Positions 37,301-52,300 of a DNA stretch of 64,000 nucleotides are shown here, in pieces. Numbering within the stretch: position 1 is the first letter of the stretch; the number at the start of each line of letters is the position of its first letter. The stretch covers positions 8,757,323-8,821,322 of the forward strand of contig NC_058162.1 of the NCBI RefSeq assembly GCF_020080835.1, in the 5' to 3' direction. Origin of the DNA: Cotesia glomerata. Taxonomy: Eukaryota > Arthropoda > Insecta > Hymenoptera > Braconidae. Both the position numbers and the translations under genes were made by a program. The notes beneath the pieces were generated by a model. The model was given only the letters and a program-made list of their open reading frames with translations, made no database searches and was not told the origin of the DNA.

Positions 37301-40300
37301 AGTAGTATTCAATTTCATCACCAAAAGCTCGAATTTTGATGTGATGACCCGCTTCAACAGATCTCTTTTGAAGTTTTGGCGACTGGATCTCCACTACTTC
37401 ATAAAGTGGCACTACAATTTCATTGTTGTAATTAATAGCAATTAATTAAATCAATGAATATCAGTCAAATTAAAAATTTTGGATTTTATATACTGGAAGA
37501 AAAATTAACTTGACTCAAAAGAAAAAATTTTGAACCAAGAAAATCAATTCAAAGAGCTTCATCGTTTTTAAGTAGAAAAATTTTTGAGCTGAGAAATAAT
37601 TTTTAGTTTAAGTAAATTTTACTTAGTTAAAAAATTTTTCATCTTGATTCAAAATGATTTTATTGGTTCAAAAATTTTTCTCTTGAATCAAGTTAATTTT
37701 TTCATCAGTGTACTTATTTTTAGACGTTTGCTCAAAATTTGTTTATTTACTCACCTTCCGTTCCTGCTGTACCAAATACTCCAAGTCTTTCTTCAGGTGA
37801 CATCTCATGATGGATCTGTTACATAATATAAATAATTATACTGATTAATTATCACTTTAATAAAATCAACCTACATTACGAAATTGTAGTTAAAAAAATT
37901 ATGATACTGAATTTAGCAGACTTCAAAAATTTATTAGATTTTTATAACAATTAAATCATCATGAAAAAAATTTGGCAAAAATATTCAACATGTAGAAATT
38001 TTTTAAGGGGGATGGCCACTGTGACGATCGAAGAAATAGGTGATTTTCGGGAATTTTTTTGACTGGGATAATAAAGGAATTTGGGGATCGGGTTTTTTTT
38101 GTTTTATAAAGTATACATTAAAGATTATTCCCCTAAATTTTTATCAAAAAATATCATGTTGTTACAAAGCTATTAGCATTTTTGTGAAGCACCAAAAAAA
38201 TTTCCCCCTCCTCTAACTAAAAAACGGATTATCTAAAACAAAAAAACGAAAGAGCGTTGTAATCTGCATGCATATGATTATCGTTGCACGTAGGGGATTT
38301 TGAAAATTTTGATTGAAAAGAAAATGGCGACATATTACAAATTTTTTCGTTTTTTTTCCTCATTTTTTTGGATTCAAACAGCCCTAAAAAATCTTAAAAA
38401 TCAAAATTTCCAAAATCCCCTACGTGCAACTATAGCTACTGAATAGACGAATACAGGGAAAAAAAAAGTTGCAAATCGGTTCATATTTATGCAAATTACA
38501 GTTCTCATCAGTTCAAAAAAAGTAGTTTCGAGAAAAACGCGTTTTCATCGGAGTGCCGCGCGTGTAAAGTCATTTGACGAATTGTCACAAAAATGACTAT
38601 AACTCGGAAAGTATTCGGAATTTTGATACCAAACTCTAGATACATAATTTTGAATCTATAAACTTGGATTTAATAAAATAAAAAAAAATTTTTTTTTTTT
38701 TGAAATTTCACAGTGGCCATCCCCCTTAAAATATTTTTTTTTTTAAATCATTGATTTGTCCCAAAAATTTTTAAATGTCTGCTAATTTCAGTACCATATA
38801 AAATATATTAAAATTATGATATTGAAATGAGAAAACATCTGATAATTCTTTGAATTTTTGTAATAAATTAATTGTTATAAAAAAAATAGTTTTAAAAATT
38901 CGCACTTAAAATTTTTAGATGTTAAAATTTTTTTCTTTATAATTAAATTGTTATAAAAATCTAAAATATGTTAAATGTATGTTCAAGTCAGTATTATAGC
39001 AATTAAAAAATTTTTTATAATTAAATCATAATGAAAAAATTTCACATGTAAAAATTAAAAAAAAAATTATAAGTATAAATTTTGAAAAATATTTTTTTAT
39101 AATAACTGATTCGTTGTAAAAATTTCAAGAATTATTATATGTCTGCTAATTTCAGTATCATCAAAAAATTACCTCTTGGAACCGCACTCCAAAAGCTGTG
39201 CCAAAAAGAAGAAACCCGGCAATTATTTGGATTGACAATCCTAAAAAAGAATTTTTTTTTTATAATTTAGTCTTAATTATTTTTGAAGTTTGAAGAAGTA
39301 AAATTATGCTTACCAGCCATATTGATGCTCTAGTTTCTCCAATTAATTTTTTTAGAGTACAGTTCAAAACGCTCTGATAATCTGATGGTTTTTATTGGAC
39401 TTTTGTCGATTATAAACCCTATCATGAAGCTTAGAATTGACTGTTTGAACACTTGTATGCACAATTCGATATTTTTCAAACATATTTTTATGATGATAGT
39501 GATGACTATTTATTGTAAACATCATTAATCAAATTGTCGGAGTTCTGTACTATAAAAGGCTGAGTGCGCGTGCCTTTGTTGAACACAAAAATTAGTTTCT
39601 ATCTATTGAATTATAATAACAATAATAATAATAATAATAGTCTTTAATAACTCATGCATTATATTTGTTAGTAGTTTCCTGGTTGTTTATTTGTTAAGTG
39701 TGCCAATCAATTGATAATTCAACTGCGTTTGATCATTAACAGAAGTATATTCAACTGATGTTGATATGATATGATATAACAACACTTGACAAATAAATCA
39801 AACGTAGCTTTAGGAAATAAATGATAAAAATAAAAATAATATTAAAAACTAATCACAAATTATATTTTGTCATTTTTAATTTTATCGATAGATATTTGAC
39901 TCACCATTGATGCTCGCAAATATTTTTCCAACGTTTAACTCTTAAATGAAAATTAAGATCATGGAAAGTATCAATAAAGACTCATTAAAAACTATTAAAA
40001 TATTGCTAAGTTTATCTGACAAAAAATGCTGAAATCAGTTTTCAGTTTATACAGGTAAGATTGTTTAAAACAGCATGTGGTTATCTACCTGTTCTGTTGA
40101 TTCACGATAATTTTCTTCATCTAAATAATTCTAAAATATATAAAAATGTATTTTTACCATTTAACAGGTAATACATTGTTTCTTCTTCTTATCTCAGATT
40201 ATAAAAATACTAATCCAAATTTTTATTGACATAATAGTTAAATTTTTGTTTATATATCAAAGAAAAATTTTAAGTAAAAATAAATTATTTATAATTTATA

Positions 40301-43300
40301 ATCCATACTTATTGGTAATATGTTCATTCTTAGGTTAAATACTTGATGTTATGATTGATGAAATAAATAATTAAACGAAATTTAAGTATATTTGAAGAAA
40401 AGAATTTATCATGTAAGAATATTATTTTATTCAAAAATTATTTTTTAATTAAAATATTTCAGTGTTTTCTATACTATTAATTGGGCGTAAAATTAAAATC
40501 TTTTTGTGAATCTAAAATTACATAAAAAATTGTTTTTCTTCAATTATAAAATTTATTTATTCACTTAAATTACATGATCGAAAAAATAACACTGAGTATT
40601 TTTGTTTGAAATTTTGTACCTTTCAAATTTATTTATAGAATTAGTTTTCTATAAACCTATAATATGATTACAAAATCGCTTAAATTTCCATTATTAAGCT
40701 TTAATTATCTTCTTATCGTTATTGTGAAATTTTTTGTCAATACATTTTTGTGTAAATAATAGTATAAAATTAACAAGTCATCGTAAAATCGAGAAAAAAT
40801 TCCATCATTTATTTTATACAATTCTAAAACTTCGCAAAATTATTGTAATTTTTATTAATATTCTTGGCACAATGATATTTTTTTTTAATTGTATTTTTCA
40901 ATTAATAAATAAGCTTCCCATCCATAAATTTCAGCCAATTTGTACTCTGGAAATTTACTAGTTTGTGCTTCAAGATATAATTGTTTATTGTTTTTATTAC
41001 GAGTACTCAGTATACACTGCAAAATATCAAGATCTTTAATTTTTTTTATCTCATCAACTATGCTTGTGTCACATTCTTTAACGGCATCAAATACTTTGTC
41101 AATAAGTTCTAAAAGATAAATAATATCCAAATTTTCTGACAAACGCGCTAAAGAGTTGCCGCCAAATTCAGTTGTCACATTATAAACCGCACCGTACTTT
41201 AGTAAAGTTTTAACAACCTCATAATGATCGAATAGAACAGCATATACAAGAGGTGTACCATAGTTAGCTGTTATGTCTATGTCAGCATTGAACTCTAGTA
41301 AAAGTCTAACAATATCAGAAAAACCATTCTGGCATGCGTAATGCAATGGTGTTATAGAAGTAGAACTTTTGGCATTTACAACAGCATTTCGTCTCAAACA
41401 ATCCAAACACCCAATGTAATCACCTTCTTTAACACAAGTAAACAAACTATCTATTATTTCAAGTGTAAAGAATGTTAATTCATCTTGTGTTAAATTTATT
41501 GGTTTTTTATTCTCGGAGTTTTCAGAATCATAATGTGCACCATGCTCCAACAAAATTTCAACTATAAATGCATTGTTACTTCTAGCAGCCGTATGTAAAG
41601 GTGTCAATCCATTTAAATTAAGATCATTAACATCAAATTTATTTTTAATTAAAAATCTGACAATTTCAGCTCTACCGTAAAAAGCTGCAACATGTAAGGG
41701 TTTGAATTCAGAATTTGTTTGATCGGTAACTTCCACTTTAAATAATTCAAATAATAAGTAGAATGTATTAAGACTATTTCTCATAATTGAAACGTCTAAA
41801 GCGGAGAGATTACTTTCATTCTTTAAGCGTGGATTAGCTTTGTTTTTCCACAAAAAATCAACTATGTCGGTAAAGTTATAATATGCAGCGATCATAAGTG
41901 CTGTTTCTTTAACAGCTGAAAAAGCATTAACATCTACTTTTTTAGCAACTAGCATTTTAACAATATCAATTTGTTCAAATTCGACAGCTCGATGAAGAAA
42001 TGGTACTCCACCAGGTAGTACACCGTGAACATAGACCCCGATCTTAAATAATACATCTATAACGTCTTTGCTTCCAGAACTAACAGCTGGATCCATACAA
42101 TGCTTATTACCATAAATTATTTTTCCTCCGTTGTTTATTAAAAGTTGTACCAATTCAGGATGGTTCCATTTACACGCCATATACAAAGGGGTTTCATTAA
42201 AATGGTCCTGATAATTAACCGAATGTTTGTTTTTGTTTAATAGAGTGACGACTACGCTAAATAGATTACCTTCTAGTGCTACATGAATTGGTAGCTTCTT
42301 CTCAGATGTTGCTGCCATAACATCAACATGTTGAGTTAATAGATATTCTGCTATCTTCAGATGATTTTTCATTAGGGCTTGATGCAGAGGTGTCACACCA
42401 GCTGCATTTTTAACGTTAAAATTACAACCAGCTTCAACCAATAATTTTACAATTTCATAAAAGCCATAATGAGCAGCAATACTTATGGGAGTTGAGGATT
42501 CTCCCACCCTTAAATCAAGTTCTACTTTTTGACTGATGAAAAATTTAACGACTTCCGGATGATTGTTACGTATACACGCGTGCAGTGGATTATAGCCGTT
42601 ATCAGTAGTTGAATTGAGACAACTAGCACCGCGCTCAACCAGAAATTTAACAACTTCGAGATGACCATGTGATGCCGCTAAATATAGTGGATTATGATTA
42701 TTTGCATTTTTTTTATGTAGTTGTTTTTTTTGTCGAAGTAAAAATCTTATTAGTTCAATATTACCGCTTCTAGCAGCAAAGTGCACGACTGAATTCTCAG
42801 AATTTCTTTGCGGCGTGTCTAAAGCTTTATTTGCCAGCAAAAGTTGAACTACCTCAGAATGACCATTGAAAGCTGCAAGAAGAAGGGGAGTTTCAAAGCT
42901 CTTAGATTCAACGTTAACATCAATCTTGTATTTTACCAATAACTTAACGATATTAAGAGATCCATTTTTTGCTGCAAAATGAAGAGCTGTATGTCGATCT
43001 GTATCGGTCTTATGAACATCTGCACCATTTTCAAGCAAAACTTGAACGACTTCTTCATGTCCATGTTGAGCAGCTACGTGCAGCGCTGTGGTTCCACTGT
43101 TATTACCAATATTGACATCCGCTTTATTTGAAAGTAATATTTTTACCGTTTTCACATGACCATAGAGGGCTGCTTCAAACAAAGGTGTTACTTCTCCATC
43201 CGAACGACAATTTACATCAGGTTGAAGACTAATTAGATATTCTGTCAGTTCTGCGTACCCATTTTTTGCCGCTACATGTAGTGGGGTTTGCTTATCAAAA

Positions 43301-46300
43301 GTTTGACAACAATGTACGTCTTCGTTACTATTTTCCACTAAAAACTCAATAACATCTTTACTATTATTCAACACCGCAAATTGGATCAAATCTTTAAATG
43401 AAGATTTATTATTATATGGCAATAGTAATTTGACGATTTCTTTGTTGTTATAACCAACTGCAAGGAATAAAGGAGTGATCTTTGAAAAATCTTCAACTTC
43501 AGGGTTTCTTACATCATTTATAAGCCATTTGACAATTTCAATTTGTCCATGTCTAGCTGCAATATGTAGCGGAGATTCTCCATTTATATTTCTAAATTTA
43601 TTTTTTATCCTTAGATGTATTAAATGCTGAAAAATAGCTAAATTACCTCCTTTAGCTGCGTAGTGTAGAGAACTCCACCCATGATGATCTGTCCCGTTGA
43701 TATCTGCACCTTTATTAATTGCATCTTCTAACTTTCTTATGTCACCTTGTTCAATAGCTTGAAACATTTCATTTTGATTAATAATGCATGATAAATGTCG
43801 ACTGTGTCTTAATTTCAATTCTTTTATATTATTTTGAAAAATTCTGCCAATTTTTTTCACGTTACTTTCATCACTTCTTGAACACAGTTTTTTAGCATTC
43901 AAAAATATAACCATACTTACATCAACAGTTTGAAAAATTGATTGAGAATGGACCAAATAATTATATAAATATTTTCCGACTAATATGGGTTCCGAGTTAT
44001 CGAGTATTGTGTAGTTATCGACTAAGTTCTTTGAAGCATCCATAATAGACATTAATTCCAATGTTAACATCTCTACCACTACTAGTATCGATAAATTTTC
44101 GTATGTTTCCAAATTTTCACCATATTTATGATTCGTCAAGATATTTTTTAAAATTTCGATTTTTGAGTTATAATCATTAAGTACCTGTGTCGATAGTTCT
44201 TTTTTTTCTTGCACAAAATTCATGTTATCGTCTAGATTTGAGATGTTTAAATATTTTTTTGTCCATAGCTGTGTACTCAAAATTTCAAGCCATTCATAGC
44301 TCTGGAGTCCATGCCCAATCACTACAAAAATTCGATTCGATAGTGACATTATACGCTCCTTCACACTCCAAATAAGACGAGGAATAACACCAAACACGTT
44401 GCTAAGTAAATAGTAAGAAATTGAATTCGAACTAATTTTCAATTCTTTTTCATTCAATTTCTTTTCCAATGCAAAATTTGCTTCTGTTTTTATTTTTTGA
44501 AACACGTAAGAATTAAAATTCGCTTTATTTACAGAACTGCACATGGTTTTAAAATTTTTCAAGTTATCAACATGTTTAAATCGATCTTTTGCATTTATTC
44601 CAACAGTTTCAATTTTATCAAACAAAACCTCTGATACAAATGATTCTAAATAAGATGATGTGGGAGTTATAAGATTATTAAACTCTGAAGATAGTATATC
44701 ATAATTCCACGTTTGATCGACTTCGTATTCTGCAAACCACTTTGTAACGAAATCTAAATCAAGAAAATTTATATAATTTCTAAGATCTTCGGCAGTTTTC
44801 ATTTTAACAATTGTTTCTAACATAACTGTAATGTAATGTATTAGAGTAACATGAAGAATACTCTTCGTCATCCATTTAATTATCTTCAAATCAGCTTGAA
44901 TGTCCTCGAAAATAGTTTCTTCATTAGGGCCATTAGAGTTTCCTTTACCCAGCTTGCGTGTTTGAGTATGAATAAATGATGAGTTGTGAAAATTAACGAC
45001 AATCTGTCGTGTACGTAAAGACAATGACGTCAGAAGTAGTAAACTCAGAGATCTCGTCATGTTCGGTGATTCCCAATTATTCTTCATCATTTCGGTGATT
45101 ACTTGCAAGGTCCTCTTTATTGCTATCTGTCCATGTTTTGAATCTGAAGAAACGTTCAAATCCGAAAAATACTCTAATAATATATCCACTGAATGGCTTA
45201 TTAGGTATAAAGCATTAACGTCTTTTACACGTTGATAATCCTCATAGAATTCTCTAATTTTAGAATTAGATTTAAGAATTTTAGGCATCATTTTGACTCG
45301 ACTTTCACGAGGATAGTTCTTCAAAATATCAAGGTTTTGGTCGTAAATGTTCTTCATTTCATTCTCAAGAATGTTTGCAAAAAGATCAAGATAATGAAGT
45401 AATTTACTTTTCGGCATCAAAAACTTGTAAAGATTCATATTGTAAACTTTATTATGTTGTCTTGAACTAATAAATACAAGCAAATAGAATTCAATTTCTT
45501 CCCAAAAAATTTTCGAGTACGTTGCCTTCATTTGTTGTTTTAAAATATTGATATTAAAAGCGATAAATTTTGAGCGCAGCAATAATATACTATTAAGGTC
45601 ATCAGAATTTGAATATTCATCTATGAACCTACGAATATTTTCAATAAGCAATTTACCACGTTCTTTTATGTCTGGAAGAGAAATTATAATCTTTTTATCT
45701 TCCTCATCATCATCATTCGAATAAAAGTGATGATCTATCAACCGTTCTGTGATAAATGTAAGTAATTCGTATGATAAAGCTAACCTTTTTAGGTTCGCTT
45801 CAGCATACGCGTCTGCAAAAGCTCGATACATCTCTTCAGAATTAATATACCCTGGCCATTCATCAAGTAGCACCTCAATAAAATCTTTCTTATCATCACG
45901 AATAGCATAGTAAAAAGCATTATGATTTTCGTTATCTTCATCACCAGGTTGACAACAGCTAGAGTAAGTTAGGTTCTTCTCATCCATAATATATGTTAAA
46001 ATATCACTTCTATTGTACTTACAGGCCAAAATAATAAAGTTACTATTTTTTATTACGTCCTGGACGATTTCGCTGAATTTTTTTGGGTTTTCTTCTTTTT
46101 CATAATTAAGAATACCAATAATATACTGAAGATATTTTTTGAAATCATCTATCTTACTGCTACTAATAATATTCTTAGTAGCGACAGATATAATTTCAGA
46201 CAACATAGCAGCTTTATAATTTTTGCCATTTTCTCGATATTCATCAAGAACCGATTCTTCTGTACTATCAACATTAAGCGATCCTGATTTGTCCGTAAAG

Positions 46301-49300
46301 TTATCTTGGTTTCGGAAGTGCGACATGTTGATATTGTCACTAATCGTTTTATGAAATTCAATTTTTAGATCACGTTCTCATGCTGGAAAAAAATATATAA
46401 TTAAATAAATCCAATATAAGTTCCGGAATTTTATGTAATGCTTAATAATATGAGGTTGAATAATTTCTTAAATATTTTAAGCTTAAATCACATTGGTTTG
46501 ATTTTTATTCTATTACCTAAGCAGCTTAAGTTAAAAGATCAAGTACTTACTAAAAATGTTCAAGGACGTCTTATTCCATACTTTATTATTGAATGGATGA
46601 TGATGGAAAAAAGCACAATAACCGTTAATTCCTATAAATTACGCTTATTAGTAATTAATAACAAAATATAATAATTAAAAATATATTTTATGTACCTATT
46701 AATTAACAACACTAAATTTCCGAAAAATACACACGTAGCACGTTCCAATCACTCAACTCCAATTTCAATTATTTTTTGCAAATAAAGACTGGTTTCATTA
46801 CAGTCAAAATTTGCAATCAATAAATAATAATTTAATGAAATTGTTATAGTTTGATACAACGTTAAATTATTAAAAATAAATTTTAAATAAATTGCTAACT
46901 GAAAAATTAATAAATAAAAATTATTTTTATCTGATTTCCACAGTACGAAATTTATCTACACACAAGCTAAGACAAAGACCTTCTATTTCATTTATTACTT
47001 ACATGCACTATTCTCCTACGATACTGTTCGATAACTAGTGAACGAAACTGAAGTAAGCTGATATCTAATTATTCAAAAAAAAAATTTTCAACATGAAAAA
47101 TAAAAAAATAGACATTCCGAAAAATTTTATATTAAATTTGAGGAATTTATACATGCGCGTGTTTGAAGTGTATTTTTATAGTTGAATTTTGTAACAAAAA
47201 TAAAAACCACAAGTTTTCAATCGCTACTAACTTCAGATCACATGGACACAAACCATATGCTTGTGTTGACTGACATTCAAGAATCAGTGAGTCATACTTC
47301 AAAAATTACTAAGTTATTCACTAAATGCAAAATTATTGGATTTTTTTTTTATTTTGAATACTCTTCATCAAATACTGATTACGTTTTCCAACAAATGTCA
47401 TTTTTTTTTTTCATATGTTGTTTACTTTTTAGAAACAAACAATAATATGACTGACGGAGTTTGAAGTAAAAATTAGGCAATTACATTTTAATGATAATTG
47501 ATATCTTTTTATTGAATTATTATTATAAAAATGAAAATAATAGTCTATTAATAAACTCACGCAGTATATGTGTTGGTTCAATCCTTGGTTGTTTGCTTAG
47601 TGTGCCAATCAATTAAAAATTTAACTGCATTTGATCATTAATGGAAGATATATTAGTATGATAAGTTGTCAAACACTTGGCTAATAAATCAAACGTAGCT
47701 TTACGGAATGAATGATAAAAATAAAAATAATGTCACAAATATTAAAAGTATATTTATATTTAGTTTAAATATTTATTGATATCATGATTTATCTATAATT
47801 AAATGAGATATATAATTACAGAATAGAATTTATCATGTAAGAATATTATTTTGTTCAAAAATTACTTTTTGATTGAAAACTTTCACCGTATTCCATAATA
47901 TTGGGTGTAATAATAAAATCTGTTTATGACTCTAAAATTACATATGAAAATTATTTCTTTAATTATAAAATTTATTTACTCACTTAAATTACATGGTCGA
48001 AAAATAACATTGAGTATTTGTTTGAAATTTTATAACTTTCAAATTTATTTACAGATTTAATTTTTTATGAACTTACAACATTATTTACAAAATTGCTTAA
48101 ATTTCCATTACTTAGCTTTAATCTTCTCTTATCGTTATTATGGAATTGTTTGTCAACTAATAATACATTGTCATGTAAATAACCGTAAAAAATTCACAAG
48201 TCATTGTGAAATCCAAAAAAAAATCCATCATTCATTTTATACAATTTTAAAAATTCGTACGATTATTGTAATTTTCATTAAAATTCTGCGCATTATAATA
48301 TTTTATTCCATGTGTATTTTTCGGCAGATAAATAAGCTTCATGTGCATAAATTTCGGCAAATTTATCCTTTGGAAATTTACTGTTTTGTGCTTCAAGATA
48401 TAATTCTTTATTGTTGTTATTGCGAGTACTCAGTATACACTGCAAAATATCAAGATATTTAATTTTTTTTATCTCATCAACTATGCTTGGGTCACATTTT
48501 TTAATTGCATCGAATATTTTGTCAATAAGTTCTAAAAGATGAATAATATCCGAATTCGTTGATAAACGTGCTAAAGAGTTGCCGCCAAATTTAGTTGTCA
48601 CATTATAAACTGCACCATACTTAAGTAAAATTTTAACAACGTCGTAATGCTTATATATAACAGCATATACAAGAGGTGTACCAAAGTCGGCTGCTATGTT
48701 TATGTCAGCATTGAAGTCTAGTAAAAGTTTAACAATATCAGAAAAACCATTCTGGCATGTGTAATGCAATGGTGTTAAAGAAGAAGAACTTTTAGCATTT
48801 ACAACAGCATTTCGTCTCAAACAATCCAAACACCCAATGTAATCACCTTCTTTAACACAAGTAAACAAACTATCTACTACTTCAAGTGAAAACAATGTTA
48901 ATTCATCTTCTGCCATATATATTGGTTTTTTATCAACTAAGCATTTGGAATCATAATATGCACCATGCTTCAATGAAGTTTTAACTGTTAATCTATTGTT
49001 ACTACTGGCGGCCGTATGTAAAGTAAATTCATTTAAGGGGGTAAATAACCCCTTAAATAACGACCGTTAATATCAAATCCCTTTTCAGTTAAGAATCTGA
49101 CCATTTTATCTCTACCATGAAAAGCTGCAACATGTAAGGGTCTAAATTTATAACTTGTTTGATTAGTAACTTCTACTTTGAATGATTCAACTAGTAAGTA
49201 GAATGCTTCGTAATTGTTCACCATAATTGCAATGTCTAGATCCGTGTAATTATTTTCATTTTTCAAGCCTGGATTAGCTTTATTTTTCAATAAAAAATCT

Positions 49301-52300
49301 GCTATTTCCGTAAAGTTGTAATATGCAGCGACCATAAGTGTTGTTTCTTTAGCACCCGAAACAGCATTGACATCTACTTTTTTTAGCAATTAACAGTTTA
49401 ACAACATCTATTTGTTCGAATTGGACAGCTCGATGAATAAATGGTATTCTATGAGGTAGGAAACCGTGAACATCGACCCCGGCCTTTAACAATATCTCTA
49501 CAACATCTTTGCTTCCAGATATGAGAGCTGGATCCACACAATGCATATTATAGTAAATTATTTCTCCACCATTGTTTATTAAAAGTTGTACCAATTCAGA
49601 ATAGTTCCATTGACACGCGAGATACAGAGGCGTTCTGTTACAATCATTCTGATGGTGAATCAAAGATTTTTTTTTTGTTTATTAGTGTGGCTACTACGTT
49701 GAATTGATTATTTTCTACTGCTAAATGAATTGGAAGTTGCATGTTTGTTAGTGGTACCATAACATCGACATGTTTAGTTAGTAGATACTCTACTATCTTT
49801 TGATGATTTGTTAATAGAGCTAGATTTAGAGGTGTTACACCATATGTATTTTTAACGTTTAAAAAACAACCAGCTTCAACCAATAATTTTATAATTTCAT
49901 ACAAGCCATAAAAAACAGCAATACTTAAAGGAGTTGAGGACTCAACAGTTCTTACATTAATATCTACTTTTATGCTGATAAAAAATTTTACAATTTCCAA
50001 ATGATTCCTCTCTACACTCACATACAGTGGATTATACCCATTAGATTTTGTTGAATCGATACAATTCGCACCGCGCTCAACTAAAAGTTTCACAACTTCG
50101 AGATAACCATGATATGCTGCCAAATACAGTAGATTCTTATCATTAAGATTTCTTTGTAAAATTTGTCCTTTGTGTCGAAGTAACAATCTCATTAATTCAG
50201 TATTACCGCTCTTAGCAGCATAGTGTACAGGAGCATTCATCGTTTCGTTTGGAGCGGTGTCTACAGCTTTATTTGCTAGCAAGAATTTTTCTATTTTAAA
50301 ATGGCCACCGCTGGCTGCAAAATGAAGTGGAGTGTCATAATATATAGTTGTAGCGTTAACATCAGCCTTGTATTTTACCAAAAGCTTAACAATATTGAGA
50401 GATCCTTTTTTTTCTGCAAGATGAAGAGCTGTATCGGTCTTATGGACATCTGCACCATTTTCAAGCAAAACTTTAACGACTTCTTCATGTCCGTTTTCAG
50501 CAGCTATATGCAGCACTGTAGTTCCACTTATACTATAAGCATTAACATCTGCTTTATTTAGAAGTAAAAGTTTTACCGTTTCCACATAACCGTAGCAGGC
50601 AGCTTCAAACAAAGGTGTTGTTTCTAAATTCGAACGTCTATTTACATTAGATTGAAGACTAATTAGATACTGTGTCAGTTCTGCGTACCCACTTCTCGCC
50701 GCTACATACAGTAAGGTTTGCTTCTCTTCATTTTGGTAATAATCTACATGTTCATTTCTATTTTTCACTAAAAACTCAACAATATCTTTACGATTACTCA
50801 ACACTGCACAGTGCAGTAAAACTGTATAAGAATACCGATAGTTATATGGCAATAATAATTTGATACTATCGTTGTAGCCACAACGAATTGCAAGGCATAA
50901 CGGAGTTGTCTTTGAATAATCCTCGATTTCAGGGTTTTTTAGACCTCTAATAAGCCATTCAACAATTTCAATTTGTCCATACCTTACTGCAATATGTAGC
51001 AGAGTTTCTCCATTTATATTCCTAAAATTATATTTTACTTTTCGATAAATTAAATACTTAAAAATAGCGAAATTACCTCCTTTAGCCGCGTAGTGTAGAG
51101 AACTCCATCCATGATAATCTATCCCGCTGATATCTGCGCCTTTAATAGTTGCATCTTCTAACTTTTTTATGTCACCTTGTTCAATAGCTTGAAACATTTC
51201 ATTTTGATTAATAATGCATGACAAATGTCGACTGTGTTTTAATTTCAATTCTTTTATATTACTTAGAAAAATTTTGTCAATTTTTTTTCTCGTTACTTTC
51301 ATCACTTCTTAAACACAGTTTTTTAGCATTTAAAAATACAGCCACACTTACATCAAAAGTTTGGAAAATTAATCGGGAGTAGAGCAAATAATTATAAAAA
51401 ACTTTTGAGTTATAATCATTGAGTACCAGTGTCGATAGTTCTTTTTTTTCTTGCACGAAAACTATGTTATCGTCTAGATTTGAGACGTTTAAACATCGTT
51501 TTGTCCATAACTGTGTATTCAAAACTTCAAGCCATTCATAGCTCTGGAGAACATGTCCAATCACTACAAAAATTCGATTCACTAGTGACATCATACGCTC
51601 ATACTTACTCCAAATAAAACGAGGACTAAAATATTTTATAGTGATAAGAAAGTAGGAAGAAACCAAAGACGATGCAACAAATTTGAACTCTTCTTCATCA
51701 AACTTATTATTTAAAGCATGTTTTGCATTGTTTTTTATTTGTTGGAATATATAATCACTATAATTCTCCTGATTAATAAATCTGCACAATATTTGAAAAT
51801 TTTTCAAGTTTAAAACATGCAAAAATCTATCTTTTGCATTTATACCTTTCAATTCAATTTTATCAACTAATGGCTTGAATATAAATGATTCATAGCTGGT
51901 TTGCACACCTATAAGATCATTAAATTCTAAAATTAATTTCTTATAATTACAGCTTTGCTCAACTTCATGTTGTGCAAACCACTCCGTATCGAAATCTAAA
52001 TCAAGAGAATTTATATAATTTCTAAGATCTTCGGCATTTTTAATTTCAGTAATTGTTTCTAACATCAATGTAATGTGATGTATTAGAGTAACGTGAAGAA
52101 TACTCCTCGTCATCCATTTAATTATCTTCAAATCAGCTTGAATATCCTTGAAAATAGTTTCTTCATTAGGGCCATTAGAGTTTCCCTTACCCAGCTTGTG
52201 TGTTTGAGTATGAATAAATGATGAGTTGTGAAAATGAACGACAGTCTGAACGACACACTGAAAAAATATATATGCGCATATATGCTGACAAAAATACATA

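Larger units (their letters stand above)
35656..39320 (-). pseudogene. reprolysin (M12B) metalloproteinase, venom-metalloproteinase-like, decayed
   Basis: Nine exon remnants run from a signal-peptide start (39320-39314, 39240-39173) through prodomain exons (37815-37755, from 37411, 37128-36948), the first catalytic-domain exon (36884-36661), two further catalytic exons (36242-36098, 36009-35827) and a last one (35739-35656). The zinc site HELAH is at 35843-35829. Lesions: in-frame TAA 36218-36216, TAG 36101-36099 and TGA 35930-35928; no clear donor after the exon at 37411, which runs to TAA 37202-37200; a splice donor reading AT in place of GT at 35826-35825; and a LINE fragment where the last exon should continue. 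Secreted zinc proteases of this family occur in many wasp venoms, but expression in venom cannot be seen here. It is nested antisense in CFAP43 intron 2. Confidence 0.75.

Noticed and set aside
39551..39559. TATAAAAGG plus-strand promoter
   Set aside because: No plus-strand gene starts downstream, and the metalloproteinase pseudogene is on the other strand.
40885..46326. Bacterial or spider-toxin-like horizontal origin of the ankyrin gene
   Set aside because: Architecture alone is weak evidence; base composition matches the host and a spliced 5' UTR is present.
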